Source of the DNA: Pseudaeromonas sharmana
GTDB taxonomy: Bacteria > Pseudomonadota > Gammaproteobacteria > Enterobacterales > Aeromonadaceae
DNA length: 64,000 nucleotides
Reading direction: 5' to 3'
NCBI RefSeq assembly: GCF_042649925.1
Contig: NZ_JBHSAF010000003.1
Span: 62,001-126,000 of the forward strand
The notes beneath the pieces are model-generated. The model was not told where the DNA came from and made no database searches. It saw nothing but the letters and a program-made list of their open reading frames with translations. Positions 25,110 to 34,669 of this stretch are shown here, one piece after another. The first letter of the stretch is position 1, and each line of letters starts with the position of its first letter. The translations under genes were made by a program, and so were the position numbers.

Positions 25110-28100
25110 GATGGACCTCCTGCGCAACCGGCGTCGTGCGCTCATGCCGCGGACGGTATTTGGTGAAGTAGCGCATGATCAATACGAAGAACAGCGGGAC
25201 AAAGAAGATCGCCAGCACGGTCGCACTCACCATGCCGCCGATGACGCCGGAACCGATGGCGATACGGCTGTTCGCGCCGGCCCCGGTACTGGTGGCCAAT
25301 GGCAGTACGCCGAGGATGAACGCCAGCGAGGTCATCAGGATCGGGCGTAGACGCAGGCGGGCGGCTTCGACGACGGCCTCGGTCAGCCCCTTGCCCTGGT
25401 CATACAGCTCCTTGGCAAACTCGACGATCAGGATGGCGTTCTTCGCCGACAAGCCGATGGTCGTCAGCAGACCGACCTGGAAGTAGACGTCGTTCTCCAG
25501 CCCGCGCAGGGTGGCAGCCAGAATTGCGCCCAGTACACCGAGCGGCACGACCAGCATGACCGAGAACGGCACACTCCAGCTCTCATACAGCGCCGCCAGC
25601 GACAGGAATACGACCAGCAGCGAGATGGCATACAGCGCAGGGGCCTGTGAGCCGGCCTGACGCTCCTGGTACGAGAGTCCGGTCCATTCGATGCCGATAC
25701 CTTCCGGCAGCTGTTTCACCATCTCCTCAATCGCCGCCATGGCTTCGCCGGTACTCTTGCCGGGTGCGGCCTCGCCGACTATCTCCATGGCGGGCACGCC
25801 GTTATAGCGCTCCAGTCTTGGCGAGCCAAAGCTCCAGCCGGTGCTGGCAAAGGCCGAGAAGGGCACCATCTTGCCGTCACTGTTGCGGACGAACCAGAGA
25901 TTCAGATCTTCCGGGTTCATGCGGAACGGGGCATCGGCTTGCAGATAGACCTTCTTGACCCGGTTACGATCGACGAAGTCATCGATATAGGAGGAGCCCC
26001 ATGCCGTGGACAGTGCATCGTTGATATCGGAGACGCTCAGCCCTTGTGCCAGTGCTTTTTCATAGTCGATTTTGACATCAAACTGCGGCGCATCTTCCAT
26101 GCCGTTCGGTCGGACACGCACCAGGGTATCGCTCTTCTGTGCCGCCATGCCAAGCAGTTGGTTGCGGGCGGCCATCAACTTGTCATGACCGAGTCCGGCC
26201 CGGTCCTGCAGATAGAAGTCAAAGCCGGTAGCCGTGCCCAGCTCGGGAATCGAGGGCAGGTTGAAGGCGAAGACCTGCGCCTCCTTGATGCTGAACAGGA
26301 AGCCCATAGCGCGGCCTATGATGGCGTTAGCGCTGCGGTCCGGGGTGTTGCGCTCATCCCAGTGTTTCAGCTTGATGAAGGCCATGCCGCTGTTCTGGCC
26401 ACGGCCGGCGAAACTGAAGCCGGAGACGGTCAGCACAGAGTCGACATTGGCTTTTTCATTCTTCAGGAAGTAGTCGCGCATCTGGCCAAGAACCTTCTCG
26501 GTGCGCTCCTTGGTGGCGCCAACAGGCAGTTGCACCATCGACATGATGACCCCCTGATCCTCTTCCGGCAGGAACGAGGTCGGCAGACGCATGAAGAGCA
26601 CACCGAGCGCGATCAGCATCGCCAGATAGATCAGGCTGAAACGCACACCCTGACGGACAACCTTGCCGACCCGGCTCTGATAACGCTGGGCACTGCTGTC
26701 GAACAGACGGTTGAACCAGCCGAAGAAGCCGCGTTTCTCTCCAAACTCGCCATGCTTGATCGGCTTGAGAATGGTGGCGCACAGCGCTGGCGTCAGAATC
26801 AAGGCCACCAGTACCGACAGCACCATCGCCGAGACAATGGTCAGCGAGAATTGGCGATAGATGGCACCGGTCGAGCCGCCAAAGAAGGCCATGGGCACAA
26901 ACACGGCAGACAACACCAGGGCGATCCCGATCAGGGCGCCGGTGATCTGGTCCATCGACTTGCGCGTGGCCTCGAGCGGTGACAGATCTTCCTCGCTCAT
27001 CAGACGCTCGACGTTCTCGACCACGACGATGGCATCGTCAACCAGCAGACCGATGGCCAGCACCAGACCGAACATCGTGAGGGTGTTGATCGAGAAGCCG
27101 AATGCCGACATGACGCCAAAGGTGCCCAGCAACACCACCGGCACGGCAATCGTCGGAATCAGCGTGGCGCGGAAGTTCTGCAGGAACAGGTACATGACAC
27201 AGAAGACCAGGATGATGGCCTCAAACAGCGTCTGTGCTACCTCTTCGATGGAGATCTGGACGAACGGGGTGGTGTCGTATGGATAGACCACCTCCATGTT
27301 GTCCGGGAAATAGGGCTTCAGCTCGTCGATCTTGGCCCGGACCTTATTGGCGGTATCCAGAGCATTGGCGCCGGTCGCCAGTTTGACGGCGAAGGCAGCG
27401 GTTGGTTGTCCGTTATACTTGGCTTCGGCATCGAAACTCTCACCGGCCAATTCGATGCGGGCCACATCCTTCAGACGCACCTTGGCACCATCTTGTGTCA
27501 CGCGCAGCAGGACATTGCCAAAGGCTTCCGGTGTCGTCAGACGGCTCTGCCCCATGATGGTGGCGGTGAACTGCTGGTCGCTGATGGCCGGGGTGCCGCC
27601 CAGCTTGCCGAGGGCGATCTGGGCATTTTGTGCCGTGATGGCGCTCTTCACATCCGCCGGGGTCAGTTGGTAGCTGTTCAGCTTGTGCGGATCCAGCCAG
27701 ATACGCATGGCGTACTGACTACCAAACAGCTGGATTTCACCGACACCATCAAGCCGGCTAATTGGATCCTTGATGTTCGAGACGACATAGTCGGCGAGGT
27801 CATCGTTACCCATTTTGCCATCGGTGGAGATGAAACCGGCCACCATCAGGAAGCTGCTGGTGGTCTTCTGCACCTTGATCCCTTGCTGCTGCACGATTTG
27901 TGGCAGCTGGGTGGTGGCTTGTTGCAGTTTGTTCTGTACCTGAACCTGGGCGATATCTGGATCAGTCCCTGGCATGAAGGTCAGAGTGACCGAGACGTTG
28001 CCGGACGAGTCACTCTGGGCCGACATATAGAGCAGGTGGTCGAGGCCGGTCATGTTCTGCTCGATGATCTGGGTCACCGAGTCTTCTACCGTCTTGGCCG

Positions 28101-28257
28101 AGGCTCCAGGGTAAGAGGCGGAAATGGCCACGGCCGGCGGGGCTATGGTGGGGTATTGGGCGATCGGCAGCTTGAGGATGGACAGACCACCCGCCAGCAT
28201 GATCACCAGGGCTATCACCCAGGCAAATATGGGTCGATCAATAAAAAAACGGGCCAT
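25102..28257 (-). CDS. AcrB/MexB-type RND multidrug efflux permease
   Basis: A 1051-aa inner-membrane exporter, the same length class as AcrB. The N-terminus ARFFIDRPIFAWVIALVIMLAGGL is diagnostic for the AcrB branch. The proton-relay pair is in LLVDDAIVVVENVERLM, with Lys in LSAKNAILIVEFAKE. It assembles as a trimer with the adaptor and channel encoded beside it and should pump detergents, dyes and several antibiotics. Orthologous by layout to AheB of Aeromonas hydrophila. Confidence 0.97.
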   Translation of the reverse strand: MARFFIDRPIFAWVIALVIMLAGGLSILKLPIAQYPTIAPPAVAISASYPGASAKTVEDSVTQIIEQNMTGLDHLLYMSAQSDSSGNVSVTLTFMPGTDPDIAQVQVQNKLQQATTQLPQIVQQQGIKVQKTTSSFLMVAGFISTDGKMGNDDLADYVVSNIKDPISRLDGVGEIQLFGSQYAMRIWLDPHKLNSYQLTPADVKSAITAQNAQIALGKLGGTPAISDQQFTATIMGQSRLTTPEAFGNVLLRVTQDGAKVRLKDVARIELAGESFDAEAKYNGQPTAAFAVKLATGANALDTANKVRAKIDELKPYFPDNMEVVYPYDTTPFVQISIEEVAQTLFEAIILVFCVMYLFLQNFRATLIPTIAVPVVLLGTFGVMSAFGFSINTLTMFGLVLAIGLLVDDAIVVVENVERLMSEEDLSPLEATRKSMDQITGALIGIALVLSAVFVPMAFFGGSTGAIYRQFSLTIVSAMVLSVLVALILTPALCATILKPIKHGEFGEKRGFFGWFNRLFDSSAQRYQSRVGKVVRQGVRFSLIYLAMLIALGVLFMRLPTSFLPEEDQGVIMSMVQLPVGATKERTEKVLGQMRDYFLKNEKANVDSVLTVSGFSFAGRGQNSGMAFIKLKHWDERNTPDRSANAIIGRAMGFLFSIKEAQVFAFNLPSIPELGTATGFDFYLQDRAGLGHDKLMAARNQLLGMAAQKSDTLVRVRPNGMEDAPQFDVKIDYEKALAQGLSVSDINDALSTAWGSSYIDDFVDRNRVKKVYLQADAPFRMNPEDLNLWFVRNSDGKMVPFSAFASTGWSFGSPRLERYNGVPAMEIVGEAAPGKSTGEAMAAIEEMVKQLPEGIGIEWTGLSYQERQAGSQAPALYAISLLVVFLSLAALYESWSVPFSVMLVVPLGVLGAILAATLRGLENDVYFQVGLLTTIGLSAKNAILIVEFAKELYDQGKGLTEAVVEAARLRLRPILMTSLAFILGVLPLATSTGAGANSRIAIGSGVIGGMVSATVLAIFFVPLFFVLIMRYFTKYRPRHERTTPVAQEVHHD

Positions 28258-28274
28258 GAGGAATCTACTCCATC

Positions 28275-29435
28275 CTACTGCTTGTTAGCCGGGGTGACCG
28301 GGGTGACATCCTTGGGGTTCACGGCGGCACCCGCCTTGACCTTTTGCAGGCCGGCGACGATGACGCGTTCACCCGCCTTGAGGCCAGATTCGACAACCCA
28401 GTTGCCGTTCAGCGCCTGGCTGACCTCAATATCACGTTGTTCGACCTTGTTATCGCCGCCGACGAGCATCACGCTGGCGCCACCGCGCGCGGTACGGGCA
28501 ACGGCGGCTTGTGGTACCAGCAATCCTTGCGGGCGCTCACCTTGCTGCAACTCGGCACGGATAAACATGCCCGGCAGCAGCAGCTTGTCCGGATTCGGAA
28601 CCTGAGCGCGCACCGTCACCATGCCGGTAGATTCATCTACCGTGACATCGGAGAATTGCAAACGCCCACTTTGTGGCAGTTGGCTGCCATCCTCCAGGCG
28701 GAAGTGCACCACGGCGCCGTCCTTGGTGCTGGTCAGCTTGCCGGCGGCATACAGCTGGCGCAGGCGCAACAGATCGGTCGAAGATTGAGTGACATCGACA
28801 TACATGGGGTCGAGTTGCTGGATGCTGGTCAGGCTGGTGGCTTGCTGGGCGGTCACCAGCGCGCCTTCGGTGACGGCGGATTTGCCGATGCGGCCGGAAA
28901 TCGGCGCTGTGATACGGGTATAGCCGAGATTGATTTTCGAGCTCTTCAGGGCCGCCTTGGCGGCCGCGATGTCGGCGACGGCCTGACGCCAGCTGGCCTG
29001 GGCATCATCGTTATCCTGGGTGCTGATAGCCTTGACCTTGGCCAGCGCCGCATAGCGCTGCGCCTTCAGGCGTGCACTCTGTTCGGTCGCTTCCGCTTTG
29101 GCCAGTGTCGCTTCGGCGCTGGCGACGGCGGCCTCGTAGGTAGCGGGATCGATTTGGTAGAGCACCTGTCCGGCGCGGACATCACTGCCTTCGGTGAAAT
29201 AGCGCTTGAGAATGATGCCGCTGACCTGAGGGCGCACTTCGGCCAGACGCAAAGCCGCAGTCCGGCCGGTCAGCTCAGTGGTCAGGGTCAGCGGTGCCTG
29301 CTGCAGGGTGACGACATCGACCGCGGTGGGTGGCATGGCACCCGGTGCCGGCGCCGCCGCTTCGTTGCAACCTGCGAGCAGTGTGCCGGCCATCAGGGCC
29401 AGCGTCAGAGAACGGGAAAGTGTATGTCTTTGCAT
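28275..29435 (-). CDS. AcrA-type periplasmic adaptor lipoprotein
   Basis: A 386-aa adaptor. Starting at ATG 29435 gives a lipoprotein signal ending MAGTLLAGC. The family line PQVSGIILKRYFTEGSDVRAGQVLYQID, the alpha-hairpin and the TRITAPISGRIGKSAVTEGALV segment follow. First gene of the adaptor-permease-channel operon; its promoter region carries the AcrR-type operator. A longer frame to 29525 crosses the operator and is rejected. Confidence 0.94.
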   Translation of the reverse strand: MQRHTLSRSLTLALMAGTLLAGCNEAAAPAPGAMPPTAVDVVTLQQAPLTLTTELTGRTAALRLAEVRPQVSGIILKRYFTEGSDVRAGQVLYQIDPATYEAAVASAEATLAKAEATEQSARLKAQRYAALAKVKAISTQDNDDAQASWRQAVADIAAAKAALKSSKINLGYTRITAPISGRIGKSAVTEGALVTAQQATSLTSIQQLDPMYVDVTQSSTDLLRLRQLYAAGKLTSTKDGAVVHFRLEDGSQLPQSGRLQFSDVTVDESTGMVTVRAQVPNPDKLLLPGMFIRAELQQGERPQGLLVPQAAVARTARGGASVMLVGGDNKVEQRDIEVSQALNGNWVVESGLKAGERVIVAGLQKVKAGAAVNPKDVTPVTPANKQ

Positions 29436-29516
29436 GGTTGAAAAGCCTCTGGCTGGAGAGCATGGCTGCATAGGCAGCCGAAGAATAATTGGCAGGAGTG
29501 CCACGCTATGGCAATA

Positions 29517-29540
29517 TACATACATTCGTGTATGTATGTA
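29517..29540. promoter_or_regulatory. AcrR-type operator
   Basis: TACATACAT (29517-29525) and ATGTATGTA (29532-29540) are perfect 9-bp arms around TCGTGT. As I recall the E. coli acrAB operator bound by AcrR, 22 of 24 bases agree. It lies between the divergent adaptor and repressor genes and should control both. Confidence 0.85.
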
Positions 29541-29571
29541 AGACGCTTAACGCAGATTAACGAGAAAAGCT

Positions 29572-30225
29572 ATGGTTCGACGCACAAAGGAAGAGGCACA
29601 GGCGACACGGCGGCAGATTATGGATGCGGCCTTGTGTCTGTTTAGTCAGCACGGCGTGAGTCGTACCAGTCTTGTCGACATCGCGCGTCAGAGCGATGTG
29701 ACACGGGGTGCCATCTATTGGCATTTTTGCAACAAGGAGGAGTTGTTCAGCGCCCTGTGGCAGGAGTTCTGCGGCCCCATGATGCAGTTGATCGTCGCGT
29801 CGTCGGAGGCCTCCGAACCGGATCCGCTCGGTAAACTTCGCCTGTTGCTGATCGAGATGTTGACGCTGGTGGCTGAGAACCCCCGACATCAGCAGATGTT
29901 CCGTATTCTGCACTCGCTGCTATTGCGTGACGTCGAGGATACCGAGTTGCGCAACATGCTGAGTCTGGAGCTGCGTTTTTACCTTGAGCGTTTGCATGAC
30001 GCATTGCGTCATGCCATTGATAAGCAGCAATTGCCTGCGCGGCTGGACACTCGGCGTGCCGCCGTATTCCTGCAGTGCACGCTGGACGGGTTCATCCTCA
30101 ACTGGTTAAGCCGGCATGAAGACCTCAGGTTGCCAGAGCAGGCCGTCGAGCTGGTCGATGGCCTGCTGCTGGCGTTGCAACATGGTGCCTGCTGGCGTCC
30201 AGCTATTGCAGACGGAAGCGATTGA
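29572..30225 (+). CDS. AcrR-type TetR-family repressor of the tripartite pump
   Basis: A 217-aa regulator matching AcrR in length and start (RRTKEEAQATRRQIMDAALCLFSQHGVSRTSL). The helix-turn-helix is DIARQSDVTRGAIYWHFCNKEELF. It is divergent from the adaptor gene, sharing a 136-bp spacer with the AcrR-type operator. Ligand binding in the C-terminal domain would release the pump operon. Its last 23 bp overlap the end of the convergent chemoreceptor gene. Confidence 0.93.
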   Translation: MVRRTKEEAQATRRQIMDAALCLFSQHGVSRTSLVDIARQSDVTRGAIYWHFCNKEELFSALWQEFCGPMMQLIVASSEASEPDPLGKLRLLLIEMLTLVAENPRHQQMFRILHSLLLRDVEDTELRNMLSLELRFYLERLHDALRHAIDKQQLPARLDTRRAAVFLQCTLDGFILNWLSRHEDLRLPEQAVELVDGLLLALQHGACWRPAIADGSD

Positions 30226-31948
30226 CGATGTCGCTGAGCTGGCGGTAGCTGTTTGCGATATCGCCGGTGCTGGCCACGGTGGCGTCCCCGGTGGCCTGCA
30301 ATTGATGAATGACTTCCTTGATGGCATTCATGTTGCGGGTAATTTCTTCTGTCACGGCGCGTTGCTCCTCTGCGGCCGTGGCCATCAGACAGCTCAGATC
30401 GTTGATATCGACGATATGGGTCGCCATTTCATCCAGCGAGTGGGTGACCTGGGCACTGTTTGCCGCTGTCCGCTGACAACTGGCCTTGGTGCTGTTCATC
30501 GCCTGCACCACGGTTTGGGTTCCCTGTTGTAACCGTCCCAGCATCTCCTTGATCTCCATGGTGCTGGTTTGGGTGCGTGCGGCCAGCGCCCGTACCTCAT
30601 CGGCCACAACGGCAAATCCGCGGCCCTGTTCACCGGCGCGGGCTGCTTCGATCGCGGCATTCAATGCCAGCAAGTTGGTCTGTTCGGCAATGCCGCCGAT
30701 GACCCCCAGCACTGAGCTGATTTGTTCGGCATGTCCTTGCATCGCCTGAATCGAGTGGGACGTTGACTCTACCTCGTCGACCAGGGCGGAGACGCTGTTG
30801 ATGGCCGTATCGACCACCTGGCGTGAGTCCTGAGCCTGGGTGCTGGTCTCCTGTGTCAGGCGTGCCGCGGTAGCGGCATTTTCCGCGACCGAGCTGGCGG
30901 TGCTGCTCATCTCGGTGATGGCGGTGACGGCCTGGTCGGTCTCCTGCACATGATGATCCAGCAACAGCTTGCTCTCATCGGTTTGCTCACCAAGTTGACG
31001 GATGCCGTCATTCAGCCGTTCTGTCGCCTGCTGCACTTCAAGCAGCATGCTTTGCAGGCGACTGATGAACTGATTGATGCCGGAGGAGATCATCCCCAGA
31101 TCATCCTCGCTGGTCACCTTGAGGCGACGCGTCAGATCGCCGTTGCCCTGTGACAGTTCGCTGACCAGGTTGCGCAGTGACAGAATGGGGCGATAAGCGA
31201 CCCGGATGGCAATGATCGACAACGCTATGATGAGGACACCTGCCACCGTCAGTGCCAGGGTGATGGTCCGGTTCAGACCATTGGTAATGCCCTGGATGTA
31301 ATCGCGGTCGACATAACCGGTCAGTTGCCATGTTTGGCCTTTGATATCCAGCGCATGAGGAAGCGGCTGCCAGTCGGGTCGTGGCTTGGCACCATACAGA
31401 ACCGTTCCCTGACTGTCCTGCAAGGCATAATGGCTGCTACCTGCACTGGCTTTTTGCAGCATGGCCGCAACGGGCGTCAGATCCAGATAGAAGAAATAGG
31501 CTGAATCGGCACCGCGGGGCACCAGGATGCGCAACAGGGGCTTGTTATCTTCAAATAGAATCGGGCTGACTTGCACCGCCTTGCCGGCCGGGGCGATCAG
31601 ACTGCGCAACTGGTTGACGCGGTTGGTATCCTCGATGACACCGTTGGCGTCAAAAGCCATGTCGCCAATGACTTTGACGATGTTATGAAAGCCGGTTTCT
31701 GCCAGCATTTTCTTGACGTTGGTGACACCAAAATTCAGGTTCGATGCCAGCAAAATCTTCTGTTGTATGTCGTCGCCGAGTTTTTGCTGTACGAATGCGA
31801 TCTGCTGGTTGATGGCCTCTTCCTGAGACGACTGGATGTAGCCACTGACAACATGGTTGACGCTCAGATAGGAGGTCAGCACTGTGATGACGATGACGCA
31901 GCAAAACAGCGCATAGATTTTGGTTTTAAAAGGAATGGTCTTCATCAT
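30203..31948 (-). CDS. Methyl-accepting chemotaxis protein
   Basis: A 581-aa transmembrane chemoreceptor. The first membrane helix is at about residues 6-28 (KIYALFCCVIVITVLTSYLSV), then a periplasmic Cache-like sensor of about 185 residues, a second helix around 215-240, a HAMP segment and the coiled-coil signalling domain. The hairpin tip EQTNLLALNAAIEAARAGEQGRGFAVVADEVRALA is diagnostic for MCPs. Start 31948 or 31945 (adjacent ATGs after AGGA). Ligand unknown; a sugar is possible because mglBAC lies beside it, but this is only context. Confidence 0.93.
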   Translation of the reverse strand: MMKTIPFKTKIYALFCCVIVITVLTSYLSVNHVVSGYIQSSQEEAINQQIAFVQQKLGDDIQQKILLASNLNFGVTNVKKMLAETGFHNIVKVIGDMAFDANGVIEDTNRVNQLRSLIAPAGKAVQVSPILFEDNKPLLRILVPRGADSAYFFYLDLTPVAAMLQKASAGSSHYALQDSQGTVLYGAKPRPDWQPLPHALDIKGQTWQLTGYVDRDYIQGITNGLNRTITLALTVAGVLIIALSIIAIRVAYRPILSLRNLVSELSQGNGDLTRRLKVTSEDDLGMISSGINQFISRLQSMLLEVQQATERLNDGIRQLGEQTDESKLLLDHHVQETDQAVTAITEMSSTASSVAENAATAARLTQETSTQAQDSRQVVDTAINSVSALVDEVESTSHSIQAMQGHAEQISSVLGVIGGIAEQTNLLALNAAIEAARAGEQGRGFAVVADEVRALAARTQTSTMEIKEMLGRLQQGTQTVVQAMNSTKASCQRTAANSAQVTHSLDEMATHIVDINDLSCLMATAAEEQRAVTEEITRNMNAIKEVIHQLQATGDATVASTGDIANSYRQLSDIVNRFRLQ

Positions 31949-32046
31949 GCTATTCCTGTGGCGGGCAACGGGCATCTTGTCTAGTTATAGTCACTGTGTG
32001 CACAACGTGCGGAAAACAGCGCTGAGTGGGGGAGCCCCTCCGCGAC

Positions 32047-32068
32047 AGGCGCCGGTCACCCGGCGCCT
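32047..32068 (-). terminator. Stem-loop after mglC
   Basis: AGGCGCCGG (32047-32055) pairs with CCGGCGCCT (32060-32068). It lies just past the mglC stop on the minus strand but lacks a T run, so termination there is uncertain. Confidence 0.45.
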
Positions 32069-32076
32069 GATGGCGG

Positions 32077-33087
32077 TTACTTCTTCTTCGCGTATTTCAA
32101 TGAGTCCAGCGCTACCGCCAGAATGATGATGCTGCCTTTGATAATGAACTGCCAATACGGACTGACACCAATGTAGGTCAGACCGTAGTTGATCAGCGTG
32201 AAGATGATGACCCCGGTGACAACTCCGGCCACGGTGCCGACCCCACCCGCAAACGAGACACCGCCCACCACACACGCGGCGATGGCATCGAGTTCATACA
32301 TGAAACCGAGGTTGTTGGTGGCACTGCCGATGCGACCGGCCTCCAGCATGCCGCCAAAGGCGTAGAACACACCGGCAAGGGCATAGATCATCACCAGATT
32401 GACGGCCACATTGACACCCGACACCTTGGCGGCCTCGGGATTGCCACCGATGGCGAAGATGTTTTTGCCAAAGCGGGTCTTGTTCCACAAGATCCAGACA
32501 AAGACGATGGCGATGGCGGCATAGAACGTCAGATAGGAGAGTTTAAATCCGCCGATGCGGACGAATCCCTGCGCAAAACTCGAATAGCGGGGATCGAAAC
32601 CGGCCACGGGTGATGCACCGACATAGTCGAAATAGAGGGAGTTAATCCCGTAGACGATGATCATGGTGCCGAGCGTGGTGATAAAGGGCGTCACGTTCAG
32701 GTAGGCGACGATCAGGCCGTTGATTAATCCGATCAGCCCGCCAATAAAGCAGACAATCATGATGACGACCGGAATCGGTACCTCTCCGAGTTCGGGAAAC
32801 ACCTTGTTGGCGTTAGTCAGCGATTGCAGCAAGGTGGCGGCGATCAGGGCAGCCAGGCCAACCTGCCGCCCGGCAGACAAGTCGGTGCCTTGGGTGATGA
32901 TCAGCCCGGCGACACCCAGCGCTATGATGATGCGCACCGAGGATTGGGTCAGGATGTTACTGAAGTTGGTCAGACTCAGGAACGAGGGTTCCTTGATGAC
33001 GATGATCAACAGCAGAATCAGCAAGACCGCGTAGATGCCGCTCTCCTTGAGGGTGCGCATCAGATTGAAATTTTTAGCCCACTCCAT
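32077..33087 (-). CDS. mglC: Galactose/methyl-galactoside ABC transporter permease MglC
   Basis: A 336-aa inner-membrane protein, exactly the E. coli MglC length. About ten hydrophobic helices and the family segment GVAGLIITQGTDLSAGRQVGLAAL are present, as is EAAKVSGVNVAVN, the cytoplasmic loop that docks on the ATPase. The tail ends in KYAKKK. It takes galactose across the inner membrane with MglA and MglB. Last gene of mglBAC. Confidence 0.95.
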   Translation of the reverse strand: MEWAKNFNLMRTLKESGIYAVLLILLLIIVIKEPSFLSLTNFSNILTQSSVRIIIALGVAGLIITQGTDLSAGRQVGLAALIAATLLQSLTNANKVFPELGEVPIPVVIMIVCFIGGLIGLINGLIVAYLNVTPFITTLGTMIIVYGINSLYFDYVGASPVAGFDPRYSSFAQGFVRIGGFKLSYLTFYAAIAIVFVWILWNKTRFGKNIFAIGGNPEAAKVSGVNVAVNLVMIYALAGVFYAFGGMLEAGRIGSATNNLGFMYELDAIAACVVGGVSFAGGVGTVAGVVTGVIIFTLINYGLTYIGVSPYWQFIIKGSIIILAVALDSLKYAKKK

Positions 33088-33101
33088 ACATTCCCTTCCT
33101 G

Positions 33102-34622
33102 TCAGAGATAACGAGATGCCAGACGGAGGATTTCGTTCTGGTCTGTTTCTTTGGTATTGACGATACCGGCCAGACGGCCGTTGCTCATGACCAGAATCCG
33201 GTCGGTGATGCCAAGTAATTCGGGCATTTCGGACGAAATGATGACGATCCCCTTGTCCTTCTTCGCCAGTTCCAGAATCAGTTGGTAGATCTCGAATTTG
33301 GCACCGACGTCAATGCCGCGCGTCGGTTCATCAAGCATCAGCACTTCCGGCTGTGTCAGCAGCCAGCGGCCGATGATCACCTTCTGCTGGTTGCCGCCCG
33401 ACAGGGAGCCGATATTGGTACGTTGACTGGGCGTCTTGACGCGCATCGAATCGATCACCCACTGGGTATCACTTTTCATCCTGGTGTTACTGAGCAGGCC
33501 CATGCCGTTCTTGTATTTGTCCATGTTGGCGATCAGCGAGTTGAAGCTGATATCCAGCTGGGCATAGATGCCGGTAGAGCGGCGCTCTTCGGTGACGAGG
33601 GCAAAGCCGTTGTGAATGGCCTCATGGGCATCGCGATTCTGCACCTCCTTGCCGTGCAGGCGGATACTGCCCTGGCTGCGTTCGCGTACGCCGAACAGTG
33701 TTTCGACAATGTCGGTCCGCTTGGCGCCCACCAGACCGGCGATCCCGAGGATTTCTCCCTTGCGCAGTGAGAAGCTGATGTCCTGAATCGAAGGCTGGTT
33801 CAGGGCGGTAAGATGTTCCACCTCCAGGATGACTTCTTTGGGCTGGTTGGTTTTCTCCGGGAAACGCTGGGTCAGCTCGCGACCGACCATCATGCCGATG
33901 ATCTGGTCCATCGTGAGCCCCTGCAGCGGTTGTGTGGTGATCCACTGACCATCCCGCAGTATGGTGATCTCGTCGCAGAGCTGGAAAATTTCTTCCATCT
34001 TGTGGGAGATGTAGACGATGCCACAGCCCTTCTTCTTGAGCTTGTTGATGATCTTGAACAGGTGGTTGACCTCCTTCTCGGTGAGTGAGGAGGTGGGCTC
34101 ATCCATGATGACGACCTTGGCGTCATACGAAAACGCCTTGGCGATCTCGATCATCTGCATCTGGGAGACGGTCAGGTTGGCGACCTTCTCGCGCGGGTCG
34201 ATATCGATGTCGAGCTCGTCGAAGATGTGTTTGGTATCGGTAAACATCTTGCTGTGATCGACAAACAAGCCGCGGGTCGGGTAACGACCCAGCCACATGT
34301 TATCCATCACGGTGCGTTGCAGCACCAGGTTCAATTCCTGGTGGACCATGGAGACGCCATTTTCCAGCGCTTCCTTGGAAGAGGTGAAATTGACCTCCTG
34401 ACCGAGCAGGAAAATCTTGCCTTCATCTTTTTCATAGATGCCGAACAGGCACTTCAGCAGGGTGGATTTACCTGCGCCATTTTCGCCCATCAGGGCGTGC
34501 ACCGAGTGCGGGCGAACACGCAGGTTGACGTTATCGAGCGCCTTGACGCCAGGGAAACTCTTGCTGACGTCAATCATCTCCAACAGCCATTCGGATTGTT
34601 GCTCAGTTGTCATAGCGGCCAT
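33102..34622 (-). CDS. mglA: Galactose/methyl-galactoside ABC transporter ATPase MglA
   Basis: A 506-aa protein with two fused ATPase domains, as in E. coli MglA (also 506). Walker A GENGAGKST near residue 46; signature LTVSQMQMIEIAKA (degenerate, family-typical); Walker B KVVIMDEPTSSLT. The second half has LSGGNQQKVIIGRWL and VLMLDEPTRGIDVG. Start 34622 or the Met three codons later; neither has a strong ribosome site. A stem-loop separates it from mglB. Confidence 0.96.
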   Translation of the reverse strand: MAAMTTEQQSEWLLEMIDVSKSFPGVKALDNVNLRVRPHSVHALMGENGAGKSTLLKCLFGIYEKDEGKIFLLGQEVNFTSSKEALENGVSMVHQELNLVLQRTVMDNMWLGRYPTRGLFVDHSKMFTDTKHIFDELDIDIDPREKVANLTVSQMQMIEIAKAFSYDAKVVIMDEPTSSLTEKEVNHLFKIINKLKKKGCGIVYISHKMEEIFQLCDEITILRDGQWITTQPLQGLTMDQIIGMMVGRELTQRFPEKTNQPKEVILEVEHLTALNQPSIQDISFSLRKGEILGIAGLVGAKRTDIVETLFGVRERSQGSIRLHGKEVQNRDAHEAIHNGFALVTEERRSTGIYAQLDISFNSLIANMDKYKNGMGLLSNTRMKSDTQWVIDSMRVKTPSQRTNIGSLSGGNQQKVIIGRWLLTQPEVLMLDEPTRGIDVGAKFEIYQLILELAKKDKGIVIISSEMPELLGITDRILVMSNGRLAGIVNTKETDQNEILRLASRYL

Positions 34623-34637
34623 CGCCAGTTGGGGAAG

Positions 34638-34659
34638 GGCAGGGAGCGGACTCCCTGCC
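34638..34659 (-). other. mglB-mglA intercistronic hairpin
   Basis: GGCAGGGAG (34638-34646) pairs perfectly with CTCCCTGCC (34651-34659) around CGGA. In binding-protein operons such hairpins stabilise the upstream mRNA and thin out downstream transcription, giving an excess of binding protein; that role here is inferred. Confidence 0.65.
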
Positions 34660-34669
34660 AGCTTCCTGA

